64,000 nt of DNA, from positions 496,001 to 560,000 of the forward strand of contig NZ_JADQTO010000003.1 in NCBI RefSeq assembly GCF_015704865.1. Reading direction: 5' to 3'. The notes beneath the pieces are model-generated. The model was not told the origin of the DNA and did no database searches. It was given only the letters and a program-made list of their open reading frames with translations. Each line of letters opens with the position of its first letter. The first letter of the stretch is position 1. This DNA comes from Actinoplanes aureus. GTDB taxonomy: Bacteria > Actinomycetota > Actinomycetes > Mycobacteriales > Micromonosporaceae. Position numbers and translations under genes: made by a program. Shown in pieces: positions 52,077-60,993 of this stretch.

Positions 52077-52122
52077 TCCCACGTTGCCCACCGGTCGGCG
52101 ACACACAGGCCAGGAGCAGCTG

Positions 52123-54000
52123 ATGAAGACGGACCAGGGCTATCAGCACCGTCTGAACGAGCTCGAGGCGAAGATCGGCCGGGCCCGGCTGGACCCCGTG
52201 GTGGTGTGCGAACGGGCCGCCGGCCTGCTGGCCGGGCGCATCGGTTGCCGGGTCGACGAGGCGCACACCCATCTGCGGCAGCTGGCCGCCGAGCAGGACC
52301 GGGACGTGCACGAGGTCGCGGCGGACGCCCTGGCCGCGCTGGAGGCCCGCGGCGTGACCCCACCGGCTCAACTGCGCACGGCGGCCGACGCGCTGACCCG
52401 CCACCACCGCACACCGTCACCGCGTCCGGATCCGCTGCCGCAGCCGGACCCGGTACCGCCCACGCGGGAATGGACGGAGATCGTGCAGCAGGTCCTCGAC
52501 GCCCTGCCGGGCCGGCGAACACTGGTGGCCCCGGAACGCGACCCGGACGGCCTGATCGTGGACTACCGGTTCGTGGCGGTCAGCTCCTCCGTGGTGGATC
52601 TCTCCGGTCGCCGCCGCGAGGACCTGCTCGGGCGGCGGGTCAGCGAGGTGTACCCGTCCATCGTCGACGGGCCGGTCTGGGCCGCCTGGCGCGACGCGCT
52701 CGCCGACCGCCAGCCGCGCGAGGTCGGCCCGGTGCCGTACGTGAGCAGCGACGACGACTCACCCACCGGGGTCACCGTGACCGTCCACGTGCAGCCCCTC
52801 GGGGACGGGCTGCTGAACAGCTGGGTCCGCCACGACGAGCAGACCCGGCTCGCCGAGCGGATGGCGCACACCGAACGGCTCGGCAACCTCGGCTGGGGCG
52901 AGTGGGACCTGGTCACCGACACCACCGTGTGGTCCGACGAGCTGTACCGCATCTACGAACGCGACCCGGCGGACGGGCCGATGCCCCGGGAGGAGAGCGA
53001 GGCGCTGGTCCTGCCCGACGACGACGGTGTCCGCAAGCAGGCGGCCGTGGCGTTCGGTCGCGGCGAGACCGCCGACCTGCTCTACCGGATCCGGGTCAAC
53101 GGCCGGATCAAGCATCTGCGGGCCGTGGTCGACGCCGTACGCGACGCCGGCGGCCGGCCGTTGAAGATCTACGGCATCCTTCAGGACGTCACCGCCCGGG
53201 AGAGCAGCCGCGTGAAGCTCGCCCAGGTCGAACGGCAGCTGCGCGAGCACCAGGAGAGCCTGGCCATCGAGCATCGCCTCGCCGCCCAGCTCCAGCAGAT
53301 CGTGCTGCCCATCCCGGACGCCCCGATCGACCTGCCCGGCATCCGGGTGGCGGTGCGGTACCTGCCGGCCGAACGGGCCAGCCGGGTCGGCGGCGACTGG
53401 TATCACGCCGCGGTCGCCCGCGACGGCAGCGTCGTCCTGGCCGTCGGCGACGTCGCGGGACACGGCGTGCAGGCGGCGGCGACCATGGCCCAGCTGCGGC
53501 ACACCCTCACCGCGCTCACCGTCACCACCACGACACACCCGGCGGAACTGCTCTCGAACCTCAACGAGCTGCTGTACGCCGGCGACGCCCCGGACGGCAC
53601 CGCCACCGCGGTCATCCTGCGCTTCGACCCGGCGACCCGGCAGCTGCGATGGGCGCAGGCCGGCCATCCGGCCCCGCTGCACACGCGGGCCGGCGTCACC
53701 ACCGAACTTGCCCGGCCGTACGGGCCACTGCTCGGCGCCCTGCCCGATCCCGGCTACGACACCGCCGGCATCACGATCGAGCACGACGACGTGGTCGTCA
53801 TCTACACCGACGGGCTCGTCGAGCATCGCTCGCACAGCCTCGCCGAAGGCCTCGTCCCGGTGGTGGCCAGGCTGAACCGCTTCTCCGCCGAGGAGCAGCC
53901 GGCGTCGCTGGCCGGCCTGCTCGCCGAGTTGCACACCGCCAACCCGGACGACGACACCTGCATCCTGGCCGCCCGCTGCCTGGAGCGCCGCCATGGCTGA
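52123..54000 (+). CDS. ANTAR-PAS-SpoIIE serine phosphatase
   Basis: 625 aa from ATG 52123 (AGGAG upstream). Domains in order: an ANTAR-like RNA-binding helical region at 8-76 (VVCERAAGLLAGRIGCRVDEA), a Pro-rich linker, two PAS-type sensor regions at about 120-240 and 250-360 (GWGEWDLVTDTTVWSDELYRI, seen in part), a coiled linker, then a PP2C/SpoIIE phosphatase at about 408-625. Asp425 in GGDWYHA and Asp443 in VGDVAGHGV bind the metals. It should dephosphorylate the STAS protein upstream in response to a ligand or redox signal. It overlaps the kinase gene by 8 bp. Confidence 0.9.
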   Translation: MKTDQGYQHRLNELEAKIGRARLDPVVVCERAAGLLAGRIGCRVDEAHTHLRQLAAEQDRDVHEVAADALAALEARGVTPPAQLRTAADALTRHHRTPSPRPDPLPQPDPVPPTREWTEIVQQVLDALPGRRTLVAPERDPDGLIVDYRFVAVSSSVVDLSGRRREDLLGRRVSEVYPSIVDGPVWAAWRDALADRQPREVGPVPYVSSDDDSPTGVTVTVHVQPLGDGLLNSWVRHDEQTRLAERMAHTERLGNLGWGEWDLVTDTTVWSDELYRIYERDPADGPMPREESEALVLPDDDGVRKQAAVAFGRGETADLLYRIRVNGRIKHLRAVVDAVRDAGGRPLKIYGILQDVTARESSRVKLAQVERQLREHQESLAIEHRLAAQLQQIVLPIPDAPIDLPGIRVAVRYLPAERASRVGGDWYHAAVARDGSVVLAVGDVAGHGVQAAATMAQLRHTLTALTVTTTTHPAELLSNLNELLYAGDAPDGTATAVILRFDPATRQLRWAQAGHPAPLHTRAGVTTELARPYGPLLGALPDPGYDTAGITIEHDDVVVIYTDGLVEHRSHSLAEGLVPVVARLNRFSAEEQPASLAGLLAELHTANPDDDTCILAARCLERRHG

Positions 54001-54367
54001 ACAGACCCTGCTGACCCGTGACTTCACCCTGGAGACGCTCGTCGCTCTGCGCCACGACGTGGAACGCTGCGCGGTCCGGGAGGGTCTGATCGACCTGGCC
54101 CTGTACCGGTTCGTCGTCGCGGTCAACGAGCTCACCACCAACGCCGTACGCCACGGCGGCGGGCAGGGGCGCCTCGTCCTCTGGCGTACCGGCGACCAGC
54201 TCCACTGCCGGGTCACCGACCACGGGCCCGGCCTTCCGGTGTCCTCTCAGCCCGCCATGCCGTCCGCCGACGCGATCGGGGGACGCGGCCTGCTCCTGGC
54301 GAGTCACGGTGTCGAGCGGCTCACCGTCGACGGCACCAGCGTGACCGCCAGCACCCGGCTGCGCTGA
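53993..54367 (+). CDS. HATPase_c anti-sigma factor/serine kinase (RsbW-like)
   Basis: 124 aa. The GHKL fold has VAVNELTTNAVRHGGG (N-box), CRVTDHGPGLP (G1) and IGGRGLLLASHGV (G2). It overlaps the phosphatase gene by 8 bp. With the STAS antagonist it makes a switch in which the kinase phosphorylates the antagonist or holds a sigma factor. No sigma factor gene is adjacent, so the output lies elsewhere or is not a sigma factor. Confidence 0.88.
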   Translation: MAEQTLLTRDFTLETLVALRHDVERCAVREGLIDLALYRFVVAVNELTTNAVRHGGGQGRLVLWRTGDQLHCRVTDHGPGLPVSSQPAMPSADAIGGRGLLLASHGVERLTVDGTSVTASTRLR

Positions 54368-54415
54368 GGATGGCACCTCAGCGGGTGGACGGCAGTGGCA
54401 CCAGCACGGTCAAGC

Positions 54416-56029
54416 TCAGAGTTTGAAGCTGCCCACCAGGCCGTGCAGCTCCGTGCTGGTACGCGCCAGCCCTTCGGCGCTGTGCTGAGCCTCGTTGACG
54501 ACCGTGGTGGTGTTGCCCACCGCGGTCGCCACCTTCGCGATGTTGGTGGCGATGTCGGCGCTGCTGCCCGACACCTCGGCCACGTTGCGGCCCATCTCGC
54601 TGGTCGTGGCGGTCTGCTCCTCGACGGCGGCCGCGATCAGCGTCTGGAAGTCACTGATCCGGGTGACCACCTCACCGATCTGGGAGATCGCGTGGACGGC
54701 CTCCGAAGAGTCCGCCTGCAGCGCCTGCACCAGCCGGGAGATGTCATCGGTGGCCTTCGCGGTCTCCTGCGCCAGCTCCTTGACCTCGCCGGCGACGACC
54801 GCGAAGCCCTTGCCGAGCTCGCCGGCCCGGGCGGCCTCGATGGTGGCGTTCAGGGCGAGCAGGTTGGTCTGCTCGGCGATCGACGTGATCAGGGCGACCA
54901 CGCTGCCGATCTCCGCGGAGGAGGCGCCCAGCTTGCCCATCGTCTGATTGGTCCGGTCGACCACCCCGACGGCCTCGCCGGCCACCCGGGCCGCCTCACC
55001 GGCGTTGCGGGCGATCTCGTCGATGGCCAGGGTCATCTCCGTGCTGCCGGCCTCGAGCGTGCCGACGTTGCCGGACACGTTGCCGGCCGCGTCGGCGACC
55101 GCCGCGGCCTGCGCGTCGATCTCGGAGCTGGACGCGGCGATGCGCGTCGAGACACCGGACAGCTCCTGCGAGGCCGTGGAGACGGTGCCCGCGTGCCCGG
55201 CGATGGCCGAGACGGTCTCGCGCAGTGAGGCGGCGGTGCTGTTCAGCGCCTCACCGAGCCGGCCCAGCTCATCGCGCCGGTCGAGTTCGACGCGGACGGT
55301 GAGGTCCCGGCCGGCGAGCCGGTTGAGCGCGCCCACCACGACGGCGAGCGGCCGGATCACCGAGCGGGTCACCAGGGTGCCCATCAGCACGGCGAGGACC
55401 AGGGCGAGCAGCAGGGCACCGCCGATGGCGCGCAGCCCGGTGTCGCGGACCTCCTGCACCTCGGCGCGCAGCGTCTCGGCGCGGGCGTTGACCGACTGGT
55501 CCAGCGCGTCGGTGATGTCCAGGACCTTGCCGTACGACTCGGCGGCCTCACCGCCGTTGACGCTCTCCATCGCCTTCGCACGCGAGGCCTTGGTGTCCGC
55601 GGACAGCCACTGCATGAGCGTGGAGTCCCACTCGAAGAACTCGTCCCAGGCCGGCTTGAGCTTGGCGAACTCGGCCTGCTCGGCGGCGGTCATGTGACCG
55701 ACGTGGGCGGCCGCGATGTTGTCGTAGATCGCCTGCTTGGACTCGAGCTCGCCCTGCCGGTTGTACCCCTCGGGGCCGGTGGCGTAGGCGTACCCGAACG
55801 CACCGACGTCGGCGATCACCAGGCCCTGCCAGCCGGTGACGTCCGCCGCGTAGTACTTCGCGGACTGGATGTCGTCACGCAGCTGTTCCAGCGCGGCCAG
55901 CTCGTGCTGGCTGTCGGACTGCTGGCGCAGCCCCCACCAGCCGACTCCGGCAGCCGTGACGATCAACGAGGTGAGCACCAGGTAGGAGGCGCCCAGCCGC
56001 TTGCCGACGCTCACATCACGGACACGCAT
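54416..56029 (-). CDS. Methyl-accepting chemotaxis protein
   Basis: 537 aa. One membrane helix at about 15-32, a four-helix periplasmic sensor (33-185), a second membrane helix near 190-212, a HAMP domain ([19 protein letters not shown]) and a long cytoplasmic coiled signalling domain whose tip reads [20 protein letters not shown], the canonical CheA/CheW-binding hairpin. No CheA or CheW gene is in the window. It is convergent with the partner-switching operon. The ligand is unknown. Confidence 0.92.
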   Translation of the reverse strand: MRVRDVSVGKRLGASYLVLTSLIVTAAGVGWWGLRQQSDSQHELAALEQLRDDIQSAKYYAADVTGWQGLVIADVGAFGYAYATGPEGYNRQGELESKQAIYDNIAAAHVGHMTAAEQAEFAKLKPAWDEFFEWDSTLMQWLSADTKASRAKAMESVNGGEAAESYGKVLDITDALDQSVNARAETLRAEVQEVRDTGLRAIGGALLLALVLAVLMGTLVTRSVIRPLAVVVGALNRLAGRDLTVRVELDRRDELGRLGEALNSTAASLRETVSAIAGHAGTVSTASQELSGVSTRIAASSSEIDAQAAAVADAAGNVSGNVGTLEAGSTEMTLAIDEIARNAGEAARVAGEAVGVVDRTNQTMGKLGASSAEIGSVVALITSIAEQTNLLALNATIEAARAGELGKGFAVVAGEVKELAQETAKATDDISRLVQALQADSSEAVHAISQIGEVVTRISDFQTLIAAAVEEQTATTSEMGRNVAEVSGSSADIATNIAKVATAVGNTTTVVNEAQHSAEGLARTSTELHGLVGSFKL

Positions 56030-56143
56030 CCTTCAGGACCTCGCTCATACGATTCGCGCCCACCCGGCGCTGGATACATATGATCGGCGACGGGCGTCAC
56101 TTCTGAAGCCTTTCTGAGGAAAGCGCCGGCGGCTCTGACGATG

Positions 56144-57493
56144 TCATCCGGTCGTGCAGGCCGAGCCGTTCAGGGCGTACCCGGTGGGTGCGCCGGCGTT
56201 GCCGGTGTGCGTGGCCTGGAATCCGACGGTGACCGAGGCGCCCGGCGCGACCGTGCCGTTGTAGCCCGCGTTGCGGGCGGTCACCTGGCCGGACGTGGGG
56301 GAGTAGGTGGCGTTCCAGCCGCTGCTGATGGTCTGTCCGGACGGCAGGGTGAACGTCAGGGTCCAGCCGTTGAGCCCGGAAGTTCCGGTGTTGGTGAGGG
56401 TGAGGTTCGTGGTCAGCCCGGTGTTCCAGGCATTGACGGCGGCACGCACGGTGCAGGCACCGCCCGACGGCGGCGGTGAAGAGGGCGGCGGTGAGGAGGG
56501 CGGCGGTGAGGAGGGCGGCGGCGAAGAAGGCGGCGGCGAGGACGGCGGTGTGCCGGTGTCCAGGCCGAAGAAGGTGATCGCCATGCGTGCCATGCCGCTC
56601 ATCGGCAGCGAGTGGCCGCCGCCGGCCACGCTGATCGCCTCGACCGGCGCCTGCGTCGTGTTGGCGCCGTACCGGGTACGGGTCCAGCCGGCCTGCGGGC
56701 TGTCGGTCGACACCGGTGTCTGGCTGACGCCGAGCACGTTGGTCCACTGTTTGATCTGCTCGCCGAAGTTGGGGTAGCGCAGCGTGGCGTCGTCGGTGCC
56801 GTGGAACACCTGCATGCGCGGGCGGCGGCCGGTGTATCCGGGGTAGGCCGCGCGGACCAGGTCGCCCCAGGCCTGCGGAGTGCGGCTGACCTGGCCGTTG
56901 GCGCAGGCGCTGTTCCACATCGAGCCGTCGGTGGTGGCGAAGCAGCCGAACGGGACACCGGCGAACGCCGCGCCGGCCGCGAACACGTCCGGGTAGTCGC
57001 CGAGCAGGACGTTCGTCGTCATCGCACCCGACGACGCGCCGGTGACGAACGTGCGGTTCACGTCGGTGCCGTAGCGCTGCTGCACGTACCGGACCATCGA
57101 CACGATGCCGGCCGGGTCGCTGTTGCCGTTGTGGGTGAGCGCGCCGGGTGTCGAGACGTCGAAGCAGTTCCCGGAGCGGGTCGCGGACGGGTAGACGACG
57201 ATGAATCCGTACTGGTCGGCGAGGGAGGCGAACTCGGTGCCGGAGTGGAAGGCGGGGCCCGAGCCGGTGCAGTAGTGCACCGCCACCAGCAGGGCCGGGT
57301 TGGCGGCGAGCCGATCCGGGACGTACAGGTGCATCCGCAGGTTGGTGGGGTTGGTGCCGAAGCCGGTGACCTCCTGCAGAGAGGCTGCCGTGGCCGGTCC
57401 GGCCGGCAGGGTGATCCCCGCGGCGATCGCCGCGGTCGTCGCCGCGCCGGCCAGCAGGGCGCGCCAGGTTCGTCTCATCGGCCATCCATTCAT
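56144..57493 (-). CDS. Secreted CE1/PHB-depolymerase-type esterase with CBM2
   Basis: 449 aa (ATG 57478 would shorten it by five residues). A signal peptide ends near residue 37. The esterase domain has HYCTGSGP (oxyanion region), TGASSGAM with nucleophile Ser154, HGTDD with Asp234 and GGGHS with His294. A Pro/Ser linker of five PPSSP-type repeats (about 315-343) joins a CBM2 at 346-449 (ACTVRAAVNAWNTGL, bounded by Cys347 and Cys447). The cellulose/xylan-binding module favours acetylxylan or feruloyl esterase action over PHB. It complements the GH5 enzyme at 24351. Confidence 0.9.
   Translation of the reverse strand: MNGWPMRRTWRALLAGAATTAAIAAGITLPAGPATAASLQEVTGFGTNPTNLRMHLYVPDRLAANPALLVAVHYCTGSGPAFHSGTEFASLADQYGFIVVYPSATRSGNCFDVSTPGALTHNGNSDPAGIVSMVRYVQQRYGTDVNRTFVTGASSGAMTTNVLLGDYPDVFAAGAAFAGVPFGCFATTDGSMWNSACANGQVSRTPQAWGDLVRAAYPGYTGRRPRMQVFHGTDDATLRYPNFGEQIKQWTNVLGVSQTPVSTDSPQAGWTRTRYGANTTQAPVEAISVAGGGHSLPMSGMARMAITFFGLDTGTPPSSPPPSSPPPSSPPPSSPPPSSPPPSGGACTVRAAVNAWNTGLTTNLTLTNTGTSGLNGWTLTFTLPSGQTISSGWNATYSPTSGQVTARNAGYNGTVAPGASVTVGFQATHTGNAGAPTGYALNGSACTTG
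56468..56549. repeat. 15-bp tandem repeat encoding the PPSSP linker
   Basis: About five copies of GGCGGCGGTGAGGAG, with small changes in the last copies, lie inside the esterase gene. Each adds five residues to the flexible linker, so copy number could vary between strains without breaking the frame. Confidence 0.8.
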
Positions 57494-57552
57494 CGACGAT
57501 CGTCTTGATGAAAGTTAGCGAATGAGTCCGGAACTTTCAACGCGACGGGTTC

Positions 57553-58158
57553 TCACGCCCCCATTTCGCCGACAGCGGGCGTGCCCGATTCCAGGCCGTA
57601 ACGCAGGAACACCGCACCCTTCGGCGAGGTGACCGCCGGTTCCAGCAGCTTCAGGTTGGCGGGCACCTCACCGCCGCCGAACACCTTCTTGCCGACGCCG
57701 AGCACGATCGGGTAGATCCACAGGTTGAGCCGGTCGAAGAGCCGCTCGTGCAACAGCGTCTGCACCAGGTTCAGGCTGCCGATCACGTGGACGTGCTGGT
57801 GCTTGTCGCGCAACTCTCGCACCGCGCTCACCAGGTCGGGTCCAAGGTGGGTCGAGTCCGCCCAGCTCAGATCCGGTTCGCCGCGCGAGGCGACGTACTT
57901 CGGAATGCTGTTCAGGCGATTGGCGGTCTCGTCGCTCTGGTGCGGCCAGTACCCGGCGAAGATGTCGTAGGTCCGGCGCCCCAGCAGCAGGGCGTCCATG
58001 CCCCGCATCCCGTCGCCGACCTGCTGGCCGACGGTCTCGTCGATCAGCGGCGCCTGCCATCCGCCGAACGGGAAACCCTCCGGGTCCTCCTCGCGACCAC
58101 CCGGCGCCTGGCCGACCAGATCGAGCGTCGTGAACAGGTCGATGTGGATCAAGCCCAT
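57553..58158 (-). CDS. RibD C-terminal/dihydrofolate-reductase-like protein
   Basis: 201 aa NADPH-dependent reductase fold. MGLIHIDLFTTLDLVGQAPG, LLLGRRTYDIFAGYWP and HVHVIGSLNLVQTLL are hallmarks of the RibD_C/DfrA group common in actinobacteria. The real substrate of these paralogues is usually unknown. GAGGAGGA precedes the ATG. Divergent from the arsR gene across a 28-bp palindrome that may regulate both sides. Confidence 0.87.
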   Translation of the reverse strand: MGLIHIDLFTTLDLVGQAPGGREEDPEGFPFGGWQAPLIDETVGQQVGDGMRGMDALLLGRRTYDIFAGYWPHQSDETANRLNSIPKYVASRGEPDLSWADSTHLGPDLVSAVRELRDKHQHVHVIGSLNLVQTLLHERLFDRLNLWIYPIVLGVGKKVFGGGEVPANLKLLEPAVTSPKGAVFLRYGLESGTPAVGEMGA

Positions 58159-58229
58159 GGTGTCCTCCTCGTTGTGTTACCAGGTTTTCCCTTCAGACCG
58201 GCGCGGGCTCGCAAATTCATCGCATAGGC

Positions 58230-58257
58230 GGAAGCGTAACCAGTAGGTTACGCTTCC
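58230..58257. promoter_or_regulatory. 28-bp perfect dyad, probable ArsR operator
   Basis: GGAAGCGTAACC and GGTTACGCTTCC form a perfect 12-bp inverted repeat around AGTA. TACGCT (58249-58254), 6 bases before GTG 58261, can serve as the -10 of a leaderless arsR message, so a bound repressor would cover the promoter. The symmetry suits control of the divergent reductase gene as well. Confidence 0.8.
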
Positions 58258-58260
58258 GGG

Positions 58261-58626
58261 GTGGATGACGTGGCCGCGGCGATCGCCGACCCGGTTCGGC
58301 GGGCGATTCTGGAGCTGCTCCGGGAGCAGCCGCTGCCCGCGCGCCGGATCGCCGAGCGCTTCCCGATCAGCCGGCCGGCCGTCAGCCGGCACCTGCGGGT
58401 GCTGCGTGAGTGCGGCCTGGTCCGCGACATCCCCGCCGGGCGCGAGCGCCACTACCACCTGGACCCGTCCCGGTTCGGCGAGCTCAGCGCCTGGCTCTCC
58501 GGATTCACTTCCCGCGCCGCGGTGTGGGGCCAGCGGCTCGACGCGCTGGAGACCGAGGTTCATCGCACCCGCCGCGACCGCCGCCGGGGCGGCGCGGCTC
58601 CCGACCGACTGGAGGACACCGCGTGA
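58261..58626 (+). CDS. ArsR-family transcriptional repressor
   Basis: 121 aa winged helix (AAIADPVRRAILELLREQPL, RRIAERFPISRPAVSRHLRV, RERHYHLDP). No metal-binding cysteines are present, so it belongs to the non-metal ArsR group that is commonly coupled to SRPBCC/AHSA1 genes. Translation appears leaderless from GTG 58261. Its stop overlaps the SRPBCC start (GTGA). Confidence 0.88.
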   Translation: MDDVAAAIADPVRRAILELLREQPLPARRIAERFPISRPAVSRHLRVLRECGLVRDIPAGRERHYHLDPSRFGELSAWLSGFTSRAAVWGQRLDALETEVHRTRRDRRRGGAAPDRLEDTA

Positions 58627-59105
58627 CCACCACACCGACCGGACAGGTCGACGGCGACAAACTGATTTTGACCAGGATCTTCCGGGCCGACATCGACGAT
58701 GTCTGGGCCAGCGTCACCGATCCGGAGAGGACCGCGAGGTGGTATGGCGCCTGGAAAGGCGACGCGGCACCGGGCCGCACGATTCAAGTGCAGATGGTGT
58801 ACGAGGAAGGCGCGCCCTGGACACAGATGCGCATCGACGCCTGCGAACCGCCGAGCCGGCTCTCCCTGTCCAGCATCGGCATGCCCGAGGAGTGGCGCCT
58901 CGACCTGCTGCTCAGCCACGCCGACGGCCGCACCGAGCTACGTTTCGTGCACCACCTGACGCCCTCCGACGGCGTCGGCGAGGTCGGCCCCGGCTGGGAG
59001 TACTACCTGGACCTGCTGGTCACGTCCCGCGACGGCGGAGCGCAGCCCGACTTCGGCGACTACTACCCGGCCATGAAGGCGTACTACGAGGGCCTGACCA
59101 CCTGA
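58623..59105 (+). CDS. SRPBCC (AHSA1-like) domain protein
   Basis: 160 aa. RIFRADIDDVWASVTDPERT at the N-terminus and the long closing helix (FGDYYPAMKAYYEGLTT) enclose a hydrophobic cavity typical of the AHSA1/START fold. The start GTG overlaps the ArsR stop. Such ArsR-AHSA1 pairs are frequent in actinomycetes; the ligand is unknown, and the SRPBCC protein may bind the compound that relieves ArsR. Confidence 0.85.
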   Translation: MTTTPTGQVDGDKLILTRIFRADIDDVWASVTDPERTARWYGAWKGDAAPGRTIQVQMVYEEGAPWTQMRIDACEPPSRLSLSSIGMPEEWRLDLLLSHADGRTELRFVHHLTPSDGVGEVGPGWEYYLDLLVTSRDGGAQPDFGDYYPAMKAYYEGLTT

Positions 59106-59156
59106 GGCGCCCGACGGAGCCCTGAGCGGTCAGCGCCGCGTCATCGTGTGTGTGGA

Positions 59157-59351
59157 TCAGCCGCTTCGCCGGTTGCCGTACTGGCGAGGGCTCTGGACCG
59201 TGCCGGAGCGGACCGGGCGCTGGCCCTGGGTACCCATGGCGGGATTGGCAGCCGTCTTACCTTTGGCTCGGCGCGCCGCCCGGTTGGCGAAGGGCTCGGG
59301 CGACTCCTCGGCTTCCGGTTCGGTGTTGCCGTCCGCGGCGGATTCGGTCAT
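59157..59351 (-). CDS. Small, probably disordered basic protein
   Basis: 64 aa. AAGGAGG sits 6 bases before ATG 59351, a strong reason to believe the gene. The first 20 residues are acidic (EPEAEESPEP); the rest is Arg/Ala/Gly-rich (FANRAARRAKGK, QYGNRRSG) with no hydrophobic core. It resembles short low-complexity proteins annotated as hypothetical in actinobacteria; a nucleic-acid-binding role is only a guess. Confidence 0.6.
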   Translation of the reverse strand: MTESAADGNTEPEAEESPEPFANRAARRAKGKTAANPAMGTQGQRPVRSGTVQSPRQYGNRRSG

Positions 59352-59458
59352 CGGTGCCTCCTTGGTGCTGTTCAGGACCGGACAACGTACGTCCGTAACT
59401 GAACTCTAGTCGCGGCGCTGCTCGGCACGCCGCCGGTACAGAGGGTGAGGCCCCCGGA

Positions 59459-60151
59459 CTACCGATGTACGAGCGGTTCGGGGCGCGGCACCTGCGCCGT
59501 AGTGCGCCACCAGCGGCGTGACGCCAGGCCGGCCAGCACGGCGCCGGCGGCGTTGACCAGCACGTCGTCGACGGAGGACACCCGGTCGAGCCGCAGCACG
59601 TACTGTGCGGTTTCGACCAGGACCGAGCAGCCGGCCGCGAGCGCCAGGATGCGCGGGACGGACGCCAGCGCCGCGAATCGCATCGGGGCGAAGAACCCCA
59701 GCGCCGCGAAGATCAGCAGGTTGCCGCCGATCCCGATCGGCCCCATCGTGACCAGATCCCGCAGCGGGACCAGACTCACCCGGCCGGAGACGATGCCGGC
59801 TCCCGGGCCCGGCATCATGGTGAGCCATACGAGCGGCACCGTCCCGTAGACCATGCCGACCTCGGCCAGCGACGTCCGCCACGCCGAGGTGCCGCCTGCG
59901 GCGCGCCGGAACCGCGCCAGCGCCCACACCACCAGAGCGGCCAACGGCAGGCCCACCAGCATCATGAGCAGCACACCGTTCTCCGTGTCGTAGCAGCCGT
60001 GCCACCGTCCGGCCAGGCACCTCGGAGCCGACATCAGGAGTGGCCGCCGCACGGCGTACGCGATGATCGCCACCCCCGCGATCGCCAGGCCGACCAGCAC
60101 GAACCCGCGGGTGCGGCGGGGTGCTGGTGACAGGGTTGCGCCTCGGTTCAT
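59459..60151 (-). CDS. VanZ-family membrane protein
   Basis: 230 aa with about six membrane segments. The VanZ-like core is ILALAAGCSVLVETAQYVLR followed by RVSSVDDVLVNAAGAVLAG, the typical E(T)xQ...DxxxNxxG pattern. VanZ proteins are linked to teicoplanin resistance and cell-wall processes, but function alone is not shown. It is 108 bp upstream of the small basic protein gene on the same strand. Confidence 0.85.
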   Translation of the reverse strand: MNRGATLSPAPRRTRGFVLVGLAIAGVAIIAYAVRRPLLMSAPRCLAGRWHGCYDTENGVLLMMLVGLPLAALVVWALARFRRAAGGTSAWRTSLAEVGMVYGTVPLVWLTMMPGPGAGIVSGRVSLVPLRDLVTMGPIGIGGNLLIFAALGFFAPMRFAALASVPRILALAAGCSVLVETAQYVLRLDRVSSVDDVLVNAAGAVLAGLASRRWWRTTAQVPRPEPLVHR

Positions 60152-60223
60152 GCCGCTATTGAAGCCGGAAGATCGTATCGCTCGCGTACGCGATCTTCTT
60201 ATGCCCGCGATACAAACTTCGCG

Positions 60224-60961
60224 TCAGTGCGGGGCGAGAACGCAGAACAGGTTGCCCTCCGGGTCGGCCAGGACATGCCACGAAACCTCGCCCTGGCCGA
60301 CGTCGGCGTCGGTGGCGCTCAGAGCCCGGAGCCGGGCCACCTCCGCCTCTTGATCATCGCCGGGGTACGGCACCACATCGAGATGAATGCGATTCCACCC
60401 GGTCCTCGGGCCGGACGTGCGGAGGAACTCCAGGTACGGGCCGACGCCCTTGGCCGAACGCAGCCGCGCGTGATCGTCGGTCACCTCGTGCAGGGTCCAG
60501 TCCATCGCCTCGTCCCAGAACCGGGCCATCGCCCGCGGATCGCCGCAGTCGACCACCACCGCGGCGATCGGCCCGGTGTCCCGGTAGATCTCCCGGGGCT
60601 CCAGCACGCAGAACACGTTGCCCTCCGGGTCGGCCAGGACGGTCCACGGGACGTCGCCCTGGCCGACGTCGGCGGGCGTCGCACCGAGATCCTTCAGGCG
60701 CGCGACCAACTCGGCCTGATGGGCCGCCGAGGTGGTGGCGAGATCGAGGTGCACGCGGTCCCGCACCGTTTCGGGGTCGGGGACAGCGATGACGTCGATG
60801 GAGACGGCGGCCGGGTCGGGCCAGACGAAGCCCGCGGGTCCCACGGCGGTCACACCGGGTCGCTCGGCGAAGACATCCCAGCCGAGCGCCGCCGCCCAGA
60901 ACCGGCCGAGCGCCGAGTTGTCCCGGGCCTTGAAATTCACCTGACCGAGCCGCAGTGCCAT
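60224..60961 (-). CDS. Two-domain VOC-family (glyoxalase/bleomycin-resistance fold) protein
   Basis: 245 aa. Two tandem VOC modules: GQVNFKARDNSALGRFWAAA with ADPEGNVFCVLEP, and PIAAVVVDCGDPRAMARFWD with ADPEGNLFCVLAP. The repetition shows an internal duplication. ATG 60961 is chosen; the frame is open beyond it into a non-coding gap. Ligand or reaction unknown; many such proteins in actinomycetes are annotated as glyoxalases without proof. Confidence 0.86.
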   Translation of the reverse strand: MALRLGQVNFKARDNSALGRFWAAALGWDVFAERPGVTAVGPAGFVWPDPAAVSIDVIAVPDPETVRDRVHLDLATTSAAHQAELVARLKDLGATPADVGQGDVPWTVLADPEGNVFCVLEPREIYRDTGPIAAVVVDCGDPRAMARFWDEAMDWTLHEVTDDHARLRSAKGVGPYLEFLRTSGPRTGWNRIHLDVVPYPGDDQEAEVARLRALSATDADVGQGEVSWHVLADPEGNLFCVLAPH

Positions 60962-60993
60962 GCCGCCGATCCTATGCGCGGCTGACGGCGGTC

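Noticed and set aside
59148..59409. Plus-strand frames of 82-87 codons over the small basic protein
   Set aside because: Three overlapping frames are open by chance; only the minus-strand frame has a Shine-Dalgarno sequence at proper spacing.
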